Shown: positions 26,438 to 34,406 of the stretch, in pieces
Numbering within the stretch: position 1 is the first letter of the stretch
How the letters are laid out: each line of letters opens with the position of its first letter
Assembly (NCBI GenBank): GCA_034423775.1
Contig: CP139918.1
Location: forward strand, 2,914,001-2,978,000
Direction: 5' to 3'
DNA length: 64,000 bases
Source: Alphaproteobacteria bacterium US3C007
Lineage (GTDB): Bacteria > Pseudomonadota > Alphaproteobacteria > Rhodobacterales > Rhodobacteraceae
Notes under the pieces: model-generated
Seen by the model: the letters and a program-made list of their open reading frames with translations, nothing else
Databases searched by the model: none
Told to the model about the DNA's origin: nothing
Position numbers and translations under genes: made by a program

Positions 26438-26923
26438 GCGAGCCGTGCTTTTGCAAACCGAAGGTCTAAACACTGGCTAGAAGTAATCGTCACTCATGAT
26501 TAACACCCTATCTGTTTGAATCGAAAAGCGTTAAATTTATTTGAACTCTTTGCTTACAAATATATCCATTAAAGTTACCGTCTTTGATTAAATTTATGCG
26601 GCTACGATACCCAATAGTTAGATCTTTAGGCGTAGAAAGCTGGGCAGGTTTTATAGTTGTATCCTTTTTCTAAGGCTTTTGCGCAAATCTATATTGGAAC
26701 TCTTGAACAAAAAGCTTGCGCTCTTATGTGGTCATTTCGGAAACTTTTTTACCCGCCATTGAATTCCTGAGCGCCTACTTTTCATTCTCCGTCATCCAAA
26801 GAACTCTCCATCAACAAAATCGTATAGCTGGTATATCAGCATAGAAATGGATTGTGCTCTATCCTAGTCAATCTGCCTCATTTCAAATGGAAATTGCTTT
26901 AAAAAACACTGATCTCTTTAACG
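26438..26923. other. Gene-free stretch
   Basis: 486 bp of low-GC sequence with no convincing coding region, RNA or repeat on either strand. Confidence 0.45.
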
Positions 26924-27169
26924 CTAAGGGTTAGCCAAACGACCCAAAGTACCCGGGAATATTCTAGTACAATCACCTTTGGCCATATAGAACTCACCAG
27001 TTTTAGCCACATCAACTTCGTAAGACTGAGCATAGTGGCGATAGGTTACGCAGTCTGCGCTGCGATCTCGCAACTCTTGCTGCCGATCAAAGTAGCGAGG
27101 GATAAAGAGGTTTCCCATTGCAATTATAAGCGCTGTGAAAACTAAGATGAAAGTCTGTAAATATGTCAT
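26924..27169 (-). CDS. Small single-pass membrane protein, unknown
   Basis: An 81-residue protein. The start at 27169 has AAGG 5 nt upstream; a longer version from 27265 would run close to a terminator hairpin and is unlikely. The N-terminus is one hydrophobic helix (TFILVFTALIIAMGNLFI). The rest is hydrophilic with two cysteines (SADCVTYRHYA, MAKGDCTRIFPG), so a periplasmic disulfide is possible. No family recognised. Confidence 0.5.
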   Translation of the reverse strand: MTYLQTFILVFTALIIAMGNLFIPRYFDRQQELRDRSADCVTYRHYAQSYEVDVAKTGEFYMAKGDCTRIFPGTLGRLANP

Positions 27170-27275
27170 GGATGCCTTAAAATTTTGGATTCTTTTAAAA
27201 TAAAGGCGGGCGGTAGTCCAATCGCTTAAAGCCAAAAGCAAGAAACCTGAATCCACATCAAACAATCTTCTCGTC

Positions 27276-27312
27276 TAAGAAAAAAACCCCCACTAAAATT
27301 AAGTGAGGGCAT
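27276..27312 (-). terminator. Minus-strand rho-independent terminator
   Basis: CCCCCACT...AGTGAGGG forms an 8-bp stem with one mismatch around a 7-nt loop. Read on the minus strand it is followed by a run of seven T. It lies upstream of the 26924-27169 gene and stops leftward transcription arriving from beyond 27320. Which gene it once served is unclear, because a plus-strand phage fragment now lies there. Confidence 0.55.
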
Positions 27313-27498
27313 TAGAGACCATCGTTCAGGAGTTTTATAAAACAAAGGTACATAATGGAATTATAATATCATATTGACACATGTATGGCAATCTCTAAAC
27401 AGGTTCGGAAATGAAAAAATAACCAGACCAAACAGGTCGACCTCTGCAGTCGTAGGATTTTTGATACTATCAATAATTTCATCCTATTGCCTGCTGGT

Positions 27499-27879
27499 AT
27501 GCAGCTACGCAGAGAGGCTGAGCTAACAATCTGGCATCAGTTCTCCCGCGCTCTCGCGAGGTCACACTGGCGTGATATGGACGTCATCTTATTAGAGAAA
27601 ACTGTACAGATGGATGCTGACATCCGCGCTGCTCAGATTGAGCTGGATGCCATGGGGATGATGATTAAGAATAAACGCGGGGCGCCAATTACAAACCCGT
27701 TTCTATTGGTGATCGATACGCTTGAGCGGCGTCAGCGGCTTACCATCCGTTTAATGTCGTTAAATCAAACGGACTTTGCTCCACCCACGGCGAATGGCAC
27801 GGCCAAGGTAGATGGAGAGGCTAGAGCGGCTTTCAGGCATACAAGTGTTGAGGAGCTGATCGCTCAGCCCGCTCATTAA
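27499..27879 (+). pseudogene. Phage terminase small subunit (P27 family) remnant
   Basis: A 126-residue frame (MQLRREAELTIWHQFSRALA ... GMMIKNKRGAPITNPFLLVIDTLERRQRL) matching the C-terminal three quarters of P27-family small terminase subunits, which bind phage DNA for packaging. The N-terminal DNA-binding part is missing and no phage structural genes follow, so this is a prophage scrap. Its last 60 bases are duplicated at 28331-28395. ATG 27499 is the first ATG; TTG 27487 is also in frame. Confidence 0.65.
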
Positions 27880-27888
27880 ATACGCTGC

Positions 27889-28275
27889 CTAATTGCTTTT
27901 GTGAAAGCCAGCATGGTGCGCGTGAAAGATCGCACCCCAAGCGGACAAAGCATCTATGGCATCTTGCTTGGCATTACCTAAACATAGAACGCCAGTTATG
28001 TCGACTAGCTCCAAAACTTCAGCCGCAATTGGGCTGGCCCCGTGGTTTCCAAGGCGTACCATCATGCTGTCACTGTCTACAAATGTTTCTATAAGAGTGG
28101 CTTCAGATCCGTCATCAGAAATGTGCCATTCGTAACTAATAGTGTTTTCTTCTTTACAGCCGTAGACATATTTTGCCGCTCGATCTTTAGACCAAGCCTT
28201 GAAATCACTGGCGTTTTTAACCTTGCAATTAAATACTAAGACCATGCGGTTAGAGTGTGCGTTTAGTTCAGCCAT
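27889..28275 (-). CDS. Dimeric alpha/beta-barrel-like protein, unknown function
   Basis: A 128-residue protein. The central part (AATLIETFVDSDSMMVRL-type, then HGASPIAAEVLELVDITGVLCLG) resembles the ABM/dimeric alpha-beta barrel fold of small monooxygenases and their relatives. No catalytic residues can be assigned. The gene lies between two copies of the terminase 3' end (27819-27878 and 28331-28395), so it may have arrived with or caused that duplication. An AAGGAAGCAAG-type Shine-Dalgarno precedes the ATG. Confidence 0.6.
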   Translation of the reverse strand: MAELNAHSNRMVLVFNCKVKNASDFKAWSKDRAAKYVYGCKEENTISYEWHISDDGSEATLIETFVDSDSMMVRLGNHGASPIAAEVLELVDITGVLCLGNAKQDAIDALSAWGAIFHAHHAGFHKSN

Positions 28276-28330
28276 TACTTGCTTCCTTTTTTCTTTCGTG
28301 AATTTAGAACATAAATGATCCGTGGTGCAA

Positions 28331-28395
28331 AGAGAGACTAGAGCGGCTTTAAAGGATGTTGCGATTGAGGAGCTGATCGCTCAGCCCACTCATTT
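28331..28395 (+). repeat. Duplicate of the terminase small-subunit 3' end
   Basis: About 65 bp nearly matching 27821-27880, with shared blocks CTAGAGCGGCTTT and TTGAGGAGCTGATCGCTCAG and differences in between. The two copies are in direct orientation and enclose the minus-strand gene 27889-28275. This suggests insertion with duplication or recombination between related phage remnants. Confidence 0.7.
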
Positions 28396-28404
28396 AAGTT
28401 TAAG

Positions 28405-28836
28405 CTAGCGATTAAAACCACCTATTAATTTTGGCGAAATACCTTGTGATTTAATATAATCCCCCCACGGCCCTTCATAGGGGCCACCAAATAAAACGAA
28501 TTCTTTTGGTTCCAGCATTGAGAAGATATTTTTCATTGCCTCAGTTTCTCCAACATTAGCGCCGTGCACCGCACCCGCGTCAGAGTTTAAGTAACGTTCA
28601 AAGACGTAGAGCATGTTATTTTCACTGAGATAAAACTCATAATTTGTTACACCAGTTTCAGTTTTTGTTATTTCAACAAGTTCAGAGATAACTGCTTTCA
28701 AAGCATCAATATCTTCAGTGATTACCTTTGCTTTGATGTACCAATGCACACTCTTGGACGCCAATGCATTATCCTCAGCGTGGGCGTTTACTGCGAAGAC
28801 TAAACCGGCAAGCAATAACATAACTATTTTTTTCAT
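28405..28836 (-). CDS. Exported ABM-like (antibiotic biosynthesis monooxygenase fold) protein
   Basis: A 143-residue protein with a signal peptide (KKIVMLLLAGLVFAVNAHA, cleavage after AHA). The mature domain (SVHWYIKAKVITEDIDALKAV ... GVTNYEFYLSENNMLYVFERY ... PKEFVLFGG) fits the ABM dimeric alpha/beta barrel (YgiN-like). Periplasmic members are uncommon. Family members act as cofactor-free monooxygenases or have no known activity, so no substrate is proposed. Confidence 0.65.
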   Translation of the reverse strand: MKKIVMLLLAGLVFAVNAHAEDNALASKSVHWYIKAKVITEDIDALKAVISELVEITKTETGVTNYEFYLSENNMLYVFERYLNSDAGAVHGANVGETEAMKNIFSMLEPKEFVLFGGPYEGPWGDYIKSQGISPKLIGGFNR

Positions 28837-28975
28837 GATTTCAGTATGTCCATTTATGGTTTAAATAACTGAGTTGATCAGACCGCTATAAAGGCCTTTT
28901 TTCAATTTATTTTTTTTGGAGGGTAAAAAATAATGTAATATGCTCAAAAGATAAGCAAATTTTTAGCATTACTGG

Positions 28976-29053
28976 TTTATCTCAGCAGGCGCTCAGGTTG
29001 GTCAGCCTATCACGCTGAAAAAGTACCAGCGTAAGTTATTTGGACGTATTTGA
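28976..29053 (+). pseudogene. Scrap of a phage terminase large subunit
   Basis: An in-frame 25-residue piece, FISAGAQVGQPITLKKYQRK then LFGRI-stop, recalls the N-terminal G-x-P-(I/L)-x-L-x-x-(W/Y)-Q-x-x-x-x-x-x-LFG region of large terminase subunits. Together with the terminase small-subunit fragment it marks an old prophage. The match is short. Confidence 0.4.
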
Positions 29054-29220
29054 TAGGCTGCACGGTTGCAGCCGCGTTTAACGGTCAGGCGTTAGGAAGA
29101 ATAGACATTGCAATTTCTGGCGTGTGACAGAAAGCGCTCTAGATTATGAATGACAAGGACTAGATCAACTGCCAGTCGTTAGATGAAGCCTGTAAATTTT
29201 ATCGAGGACCAACTTTAATA

Positions 29221-29778
29221 ATGCGCAAGATACAAGCTCAAGGCATACATCATATCACTCTGACTGGTGCAGACCGCCAAACCTCGATTGATTTTTGGGA
29301 AGGTTTATTGGGTTTTTCCTTAATATTTGATCAGCCTAATTTAGATGACCAGTCTCAAGGCCACCTATATTTTGCTGCGGGTAATGGCCAAACCATCACA
29401 GTTTTTACCGATGAAAGCAGAAAACCTTCCGGAAGCTTTCTAAAAGATCAGATAGGGGCCGTGCACCATCTGGCCTTCTCTGTGTCACGCGTGGTCCTGA
29501 CCCAAGTCAGCGAACGATTAAAGGAGCGCGGCATTAAGCACACGCCGGTTAAAGATCGCGGGTTTATGAACAGTATATATTTTCACGACCCGCTTGGGTT
29601 GCGTGTTGAGCTGGCATGTTACCGGTTTGAACCGCCAGAAGGGTCAACGCATGCTGACGTTTTGGCCGAGGCGCACCGCCTGCGCGTTGCGAATGGTGAC
29701 ACGGCAATCGCGGATATTCATCTTGCCGATGCTATTGAAAATATCACTGCGAAACGCCAGCCGCGGATGCTAGATTAA
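29221..29778 (+). CDS. VOC-family (glyoxalase/ring-cleavage dioxygenase fold) protein
   Basis: A 185-residue protein with two beta-alpha-beta-beta-beta modules. Likely metal ligands are His in GIHHITLTG, His in GAVHHLAFSV and Glu in LRVELACYRF. This layout is seen in ring-cleaving dioxygenases of the VOC superfamily, but substrate cannot be predicted. The C-terminal 40 residues (DVLAEAHRLRVANGDTAIAD) form a helical tail. It stands alone after a gene-poor 160 bp. Confidence 0.75.
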   Translation: MRKIQAQGIHHITLTGADRQTSIDFWEGLLGFSLIFDQPNLDDQSQGHLYFAAGNGQTITVFTDESRKPSGSFLKDQIGAVHHLAFSVSRVVLTQVSERLKERGIKHTPVKDRGFMNSIYFHDPLGLRVELACYRFEPPEGSTHADVLAEAHRLRVANGDTAIADIHLADAIENITAKRQPRMLD

Positions 29779-29806
29779 ACAGGAGCAATGACTTTATCTG
29801 CGACTG

Positions 29807-30224
29807 TCAAAGGAACGATGAGCGGTGCATTTGCCTTTTGGCTGGGGCCTGAGAAGTAAGACGCAGATTTAAATTGTGGCGCTGAAAAACAACTTCGTCG
29901 GTGAGATTGAAGCTTTCCCAAGTGCGAGCGGCTTTTACTGTACCAGACCCTTCTTTTTTTAAACAACGAGAGTAATTCGATCGCCGCCTTCTTCCAACCG
30001 CAATTCAGATAGATGTTCATTTTCACGCACCAAAGATGTCTTTCTTCGGTCTTTCGTATCTTTCAGGAACTCGCCGCTGACGACCCGTTTTTCCATTTTA
30101 TCCGCCCAGTCATCCAATCTAACAAGCTCAGTTTCGCGAATGAACATGTAATCCGGATATTTTTTTAAAATTCTTCTTTGTTCCAATTGTCTAGGATAGC
30201 GCGGTTCTTGTGCTTGAATATCAT
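29807..30224 (-). pseudogene. Broken gene of unknown family
   Basis: Three minus-strand frames connect end to end. An ATG at 30224 with AAGAAGAG upstream is out of frame by one with the main block (PDYMFIRETELVRLDDWADKME ... ENEHLSELRLEEGGDRITLVV). That block meets a stop in a run of seven A, and the third frame resumes with EGSGTVKAARTWESFNLTDE to a TGA at 29807. The protein was probably about 140 residues. At least two frameshifts make it a pseudogene. The family is not recognised. Confidence 0.4.
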
Positions 30225-30871
30225 TGTTATCTCTTCTTTTTAGATTGTTAAAACCGTAGCCAAAGGCTTCTAAAATAAAAGAATTACTTAGCGGCCTTAC
30301 AGGGCCTCGTGACTGGAAAAATCTATAAAGTGATGCTGAAGCGTGATTATGCGACGCTACTGGCGCATGAAGTACCCATTAGGGGCAAGCATGCGCCTGT
30401 GCGGCTTCCTTCTCCAGAACATTGCGCTGGAAGGCATAGCCGCTATTGCGGCCCACTAAGCCCATTTATGATTGGTATCTATAATCTCGCTGCCCTTCGA
30501 GGCTTTTAACTGTAGCCGCCGCAAAATTTATTGCTTGTCTTTTTTTAAGCGTAAGAAGCGCCAACTCTTGAACCTGTAAATCATGATCTACCCTCGCGGT
30601 GATGCCAAGCTTTTGACAAGCGTCTCAGATTTATCAAAGGCAAAAACGGCATTTCACAATCCTAAAATCACTTTTGTTAAGGGTTTGAAAAAATCAGCAT
30701 TGAATAGTCGGTTCGGTTTTTATGAGAGGGTTGCGGCGATGTTGCTTGTTTGATGCGCTACGAATTCCTGTGCTGATAAATAGAACCTTTTGACCAGTTT
30801 TTTACGCCTTATCTAGAGCTCAAAAAATTTTATATCCAACTTATGATTTTGAATTTGAAAAGGAGCATATC
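30225..30871. other. Gene-poor stretch
   Basis: About 650 bp with no coding region I can support. A 66-codon open frame at 30309-30509 has no ribosome-binding site and no recognisable sequence. Confidence 0.4.
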
Positions 30872-31000
30872 ATGGATGGAAAAAAATGTGCCTGCGGACG
30901 ATCACCAAATGGTAATTGCATCGGTTGGCATCTGTTGAGCGAAGAAGAGTACTTAGCCGAAAAATCTGCCTATGAGGCAAAAAAGCGCCGTGAGGCATAA
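30872..31000 (+). CDS. Small Cys-rich protein (42 residues)
   Basis: A 42-residue protein: KKCACGRSPNGNCIGWHLLSEEEY followed by a charged helix rich in Ala and Lys. Three Cys and one His in C-x-C-x7-C-x3-H suggest a metal site, and the pattern looks like a small conserved protein rather than chance. AGGAG lies 6 nt upstream of the ATG. It is 16 bp upstream of the DoxX gene, likely in the same transcript. Confidence 0.7.
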   Translation: MDGKKCACGRSPNGNCIGWHLLSEEEYLAEKSAYEAKKRREA

Positions 31001-31016
31001 CATAAAGGATCTCGAA

Positions 31017-31427
31017 ATGGAAAAAACAGCTACATTTGCCGCGCCAGTGAGCAGGGTACTCATCTCGCTTATCTTCATAATGTTTGGATTAAATAAGTTG
31101 TTTAACTACGGCGCTACAGCGGGTTTGATGGAGGCGATGGGCGTCCCAAGCTTTCTTCTGCCTTTTGTTATAATCTTAGAGGTATTCGGCGGTATAGCTA
31201 TAATCATAGGCTGGCAAACCCGTTGGATTGCTTTGGGATTAGCTGGTTTCAGCATTTTATCTGCTCTAATTTTTCATAATAATTTTGCTGATCAAAATGA
31301 AATGGCAAGTTTTATGAAAAATATTGCGATTGCTGGAGGTTTCTTATTTTTATTCGCAAACGGCGCAGGTGCTTGGTCTTTAGACGAAAAAAAAGACGTG
31401 TCTGTTGAAAAGCAGCCTCAAGTTTAA
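31017..31427 (+). CDS. DoxX family membrane protein
   Basis: A 136-residue protein with four hydrophobic helices and DoxX features (RVLISLIFIMFGLNKLFNYGATAG ... VIILEVFGGIAIIIGWQTR). DoxX proteins sit in the inner membrane and are linked to thiol and oxidative stress control in some bacteria. I chose ATG 31017, which has AAAGGAT upstream, over 30972, which would overlap the Cys-rich protein gene. Confidence 0.85.
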   Translation: MEKTATFAAPVSRVLISLIFIMFGLNKLFNYGATAGLMEAMGVPSFLLPFVIILEVFGGIAIIIGWQTRWIALGLAGFSILSALIFHNNFADQNEMASFMKNIAIAGGFLFLFANGAGAWSLDEKKDVSVEKQPQV

Positions 31428-31573
31428 ACATTGGAACATTAATACGGCTATGCAGGCACCTTGCGTGGCCGTATTTGATTTACTTTACGCTGAATTAATA
31501 AAAACACCTTAAATAATCGCTCTACAAATTTCTGCGCTGCGTTATTCTGAAAAAAAATTAATGGAGAATGCTC

Positions 31574-31912
31574 ATGGCGCGCAAAACATTTCTGGCAATA
31601 CACACTTATAAAAGCGAACTGGCCAAGAAAAATACTTTTGAAAGTTTGAAAAATACGGTTCGTACAGATTACGAATGGGCAGACCGATGGAATTTTCCTA
31701 AAGCTCAATGTATTGCAACCTGGGTGGGAACAGATGATTTTTTCTTTTGTCATTGGGAGGCGGAAACAGAAGAAGATATCATGACTACGCTTACGGAAAA
31801 TGGCTTAGATGAAAATTTAATAACGGTGGCATACCCGATTATCATGCACATTAATAAAAATGAGTGTTCCGGTCGCGATCCCTATCAAGTTTGGGCGGAC
31901 GTGAAAGTTTGA
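31574..31912 (+). CDS. Small hypothetical protein, probable alpha/beta-barrel fold
   Basis: A 112-residue protein (ARKTFLAIHTYKSELAKKN ... ECIATW-like CIATWVGTDDFFFCHWEAE ... NLITVAYPIIMHI). Alternating strands and helices resemble a ferredoxin-like or dimeric alpha/beta-barrel domain such as nickel-binding DUF4242 relatives; this is only a fold impression. GGAG lies 7 nt before ATG 31574. Confidence 0.55.
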   Translation: MARKTFLAIHTYKSELAKKNTFESLKNTVRTDYEWADRWNFPKAQCIATWVGTDDFFFCHWEAETEEDIMTTLTENGLDENLITVAYPIIMHINKNECSGRDPYQVWADVKV

Positions 31913-32164
31913 CAAATTTAACCCTATGCGCACAATCCTCACAGACTTTGGCATTGAAGAAATAGAGGATTATTTTCAATTCTTTAAGAATTTAGGAACC
32001 TTGGATTGGTTAGATATGTCAGTTTAAGCATTTCTAAGCAGCTTCTTTGGTCAAATAACCTCTATTAAAGCCTACAAAATTGACAAGGCTGTTCGAAAAA
32101 TGTTTGTAGAACCTCTGCATATTTTTGTAACGCATTAGTCATAAGAAAATAGTTAGGATGAATA

Positions 32165-32485
32165 ATGGAAAATGCAGTTTGGTCAGTGATAAAATATACA
32201 CCTAAGCATGGTTGCTCAGATGAATTTAAAATGGCTCTTGAGCGTTTGGCTGAAATTATGAACAAGCCAGACCTTACTTGGAGTTTAATAGAGCTAGACA
32301 CTGGTGAAATTGTTCAAATCAGTCGAATACCAAGTATCGATGCTATAGTTGAGGGTCAAATTGCCGGGCTTGAGTGGCTTGATAGCGTAGACCATCTTTT
32401 AGAAAAGGATGAAGACGGCAGCCGGACGCAGGCTTATTCTGGCTTGGAAATGGACGCACCGCATTCTTTTCAAGTTAAAGACTAA
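32165..32485 (+). CDS. Small hypothetical protein
   Basis: A 106-residue acidic protein (MENAVWSVIKYTPKHGCSDEF ... EIVQISRIPSIDAIVEGQIAGLEWLDSVDHLL). The strand-helix-strand order resembles a dimeric alpha/beta-barrel (ABM-like) subunit. Function unknown. TTAGGATGAATA precedes the ATG. It is followed by a 213-bp gap and an SDR gene. Confidence 0.55.
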   Translation: MENAVWSVIKYTPKHGCSDEFKMALERLAEIMNKPDLTWSLIELDTGEIVQISRIPSIDAIVEGQIAGLEWLDSVDHLLEKDEDGSRTQAYSGLEMDAPHSFQVKD

Positions 32486-32698
32486 AGCCTATGCGCATCA
32501 TACTCGAAGTTGTTTTTAAAAAAGTCTAAGTAATAGAATTTGCAAAATCCTGAAACGCGTTGTTCGCAACCTCACTCCGGATTAGTGTCGTTCTAGGTGT
32601 TAAAACAAATTTTCTAACGAAGGATGTTTAAAATCATTGTGAATTGTTGCGTCCTGCAAGTTTAAGATACCATCACTAGATCAATGAAGTGAGGTTGT

Positions 32699-33481
32699 AT
32701 GATGAACTGGAAGAATACAGACAAAATTGCGGTTGTGACAGGCAGTGCAGGTATAGGCTTTGGAGTTGCTCAAAAATTAATATCAGAGGGCTTTGGCGTA
32801 GTTTTATGTGGCAACAGTGAAGTCGATAATGCAAAGGCTAGAAATGCGACCAAAGGAAAACCAATTCAAGTTATCGATTTGGATGTATCAGACGAAACAG
32901 CTGTTCAAAGTTTTGCAACCAAGCTTAATGGCGTTATCGACGGATTGGATGCTTTGATCAATTGTGCTGGTGTTCAGACGTACGGAAATATTGAAACCAC
33001 GACCCCAAAAGCATGGCGAAATGTGATTGACATCAATCTTACTGGCTATTTTTTAATGGCCCATTTTCTCTATCCACTGTTAAAATCGCGGCGAACGGCA
33101 TCGATAGTTAACATCGCTTCCGTTCAGGGGCATTTGAACCAGAATAATGTTTTGGGTTATGCTACCAGCAAAGGTGCAATTCATGCCTTCACTCGCGCGT
33201 TGGCGGTCGATTGTGCTAAAGATAATATACGCGTGAACTCGATTTCACCAGGATCGATCCGTACCCCACTGCTGGAGTTTTCGGCAACAGAACTGACAGA
33301 GCCGGGTAGCGATGTAGAAGAAACGCTCTCTGGTTTTGGTGAATCTCATCCCATTAAAAGGATTGGAACGGTAGAAGAAATTGGTGCGCTTGTTGCCTAT
33401 CTTGTAGGGCCCGATGCCGGCTTTTGTATTGGTGGCGACTTTCTGATTGATGGTGGTCTTAAAGCTAAGCTAGGTGTTTAA
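32699..33481 (+). CDS. SDR oxidoreductase with a shortened cofactor motif
   Basis: A 260-residue short-chain dehydrogenase. The cofactor loop reads VTGSAGIGFGVAQ, one residue shorter than the classical TGxxxGxG spacing. Other motifs are normal: NCAGVQ, catalytic Ser/Tyr/Lys in NIASVQGHLN and GYATSKGA, and a C-terminal DFLIDGG. It may use NAD(P) in a slightly different way. GAGG lies close before the paired ATGs at 32699/32702. Confidence 0.82.
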   Translation: MMNWKNTDKIAVVTGSAGIGFGVAQKLISEGFGVVLCGNSEVDNAKARNATKGKPIQVIDLDVSDETAVQSFATKLNGVIDGLDALINCAGVQTYGNIETTTPKAWRNVIDINLTGYFLMAHFLYPLLKSRRTASIVNIASVQGHLNQNNVLGYATSKGAIHAFTRALAVDCAKDNIRVNSISPGSIRTPLLEFSATELTEPGSDVEETLSGFGESHPIKRIGTVEEIGALVAYLVGPDAGFCIGGDFLIDGGLKAKLGV

Positions 33482-33627
33482 ATGAAAGCATTTGTAGTGA
33501 TTGAATTTTCATTTAATTGATGTTGTCCATTCGCAGCGTGGTCAGGGCTTTGCTAATAAAGCATAAATAAACGACACCATATATTTGTGCGTCGAGTTGT
33601 TTTAGGTCAAATCGGGAGGCTGTCCTA

Positions 33628-33948
33628 TTGGAAAAGTTTAATTTTATTGTTGATGTTATGAACAATGGGCCAATTGAAAGAATGGAAAGCGTTGTCCATG
33701 AAGAGTTTTTGTTTTTCAAAGAATATGGAATGCAAGATCGTGGTGAATGGCTATCAGAAATTAGAGAATTGGTTGAGGGTGACTGGCAATTTGAAGAGCC
33801 AAACCTTGTGGCAGAAAATGAGGACGTCTTAGTTTTTAATCATATTGTGTTGGATGATGGCCAAAAATTTCGAGTGACCGCGGTAAATTTCTTAAAAGAT
33901 GGGCAGACGTGGCGCCTCTCTACGCATAGAACTTTGATAAAAGATTAA
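33628..33948 (+). CDS. NTF2-like protein, paralogue of 55492-55812
   Basis: A 106-residue NTF2/SnoaL-like protein: FNFIVDVMNNGPIERMESVVHEEF, GEWLSEIRELVEGDWQFEEPN, NEDVLVFNHIV and FRVTAVNFLKDGQTWRLSTHR. The start appears to be TTG at 33628 with GGGAGG about 9 nt upstream; the next ATG would remove the first helix. The protein at 55492 has the same layout, the same TTG start context and similar segments. Function unknown. Confidence 0.65.
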   Translation: MEKFNFIVDVMNNGPIERMESVVHEEFLFFKEYGMQDRGEWLSEIRELVEGDWQFEEPNLVAENEDVLVFNHIVLDDGQKFRVTAVNFLKDGQTWRLSTHRTLIKD

Positions 33949-34406
33949 TTCTACGCGGGCAAATTCTATCCAATTGCTACTGCCATCACTTGAATAAAAA
34001 ACTTAAGCAACGCCCTTATCAAACGAAATTTTTTCACCTGCCCAAATTGGCAGGGTCTCTTTATAATTCAGCAAAGCGGAATTTTGGTGCTGCTCCCGCT
34101 GATTGGCACCAATTTTTGAGCGTATGGTTTCAGGCTTTTTCAGCAATCTGATGTGAGCTCTTATTCGTCTGATAGCACCATTCATTTGTGGACCCCATGC
34201 CCGGTCCATTCTGTAGGATTTAAAGGCGAAGGAATAAATAAAACAAAGTAGGGCTCGAATGAAACTAGTGGCCGATATGCTGCCGGTTTCGGCACTTTTC
34301 TTAGAAGTTGGTTATTCGGTCAAAGCTGCCTTTCGAGCTTTTGTCGTGGATGGCTGCTATTGGGTTTGTTACACTAAGTTATCAAGGTCAATTGAGACAT
34401 TAAAGT
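33949..34406. other. Gene-free stretch before the TRAP operon end
   Basis: About 460 bp with no gene I can support. Short open frames on both strands (34003-34209, 34259-34507) have no ribosome-binding site, and the second runs into the TRAP permease gene on the opposite strand. Confidence 0.4.
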
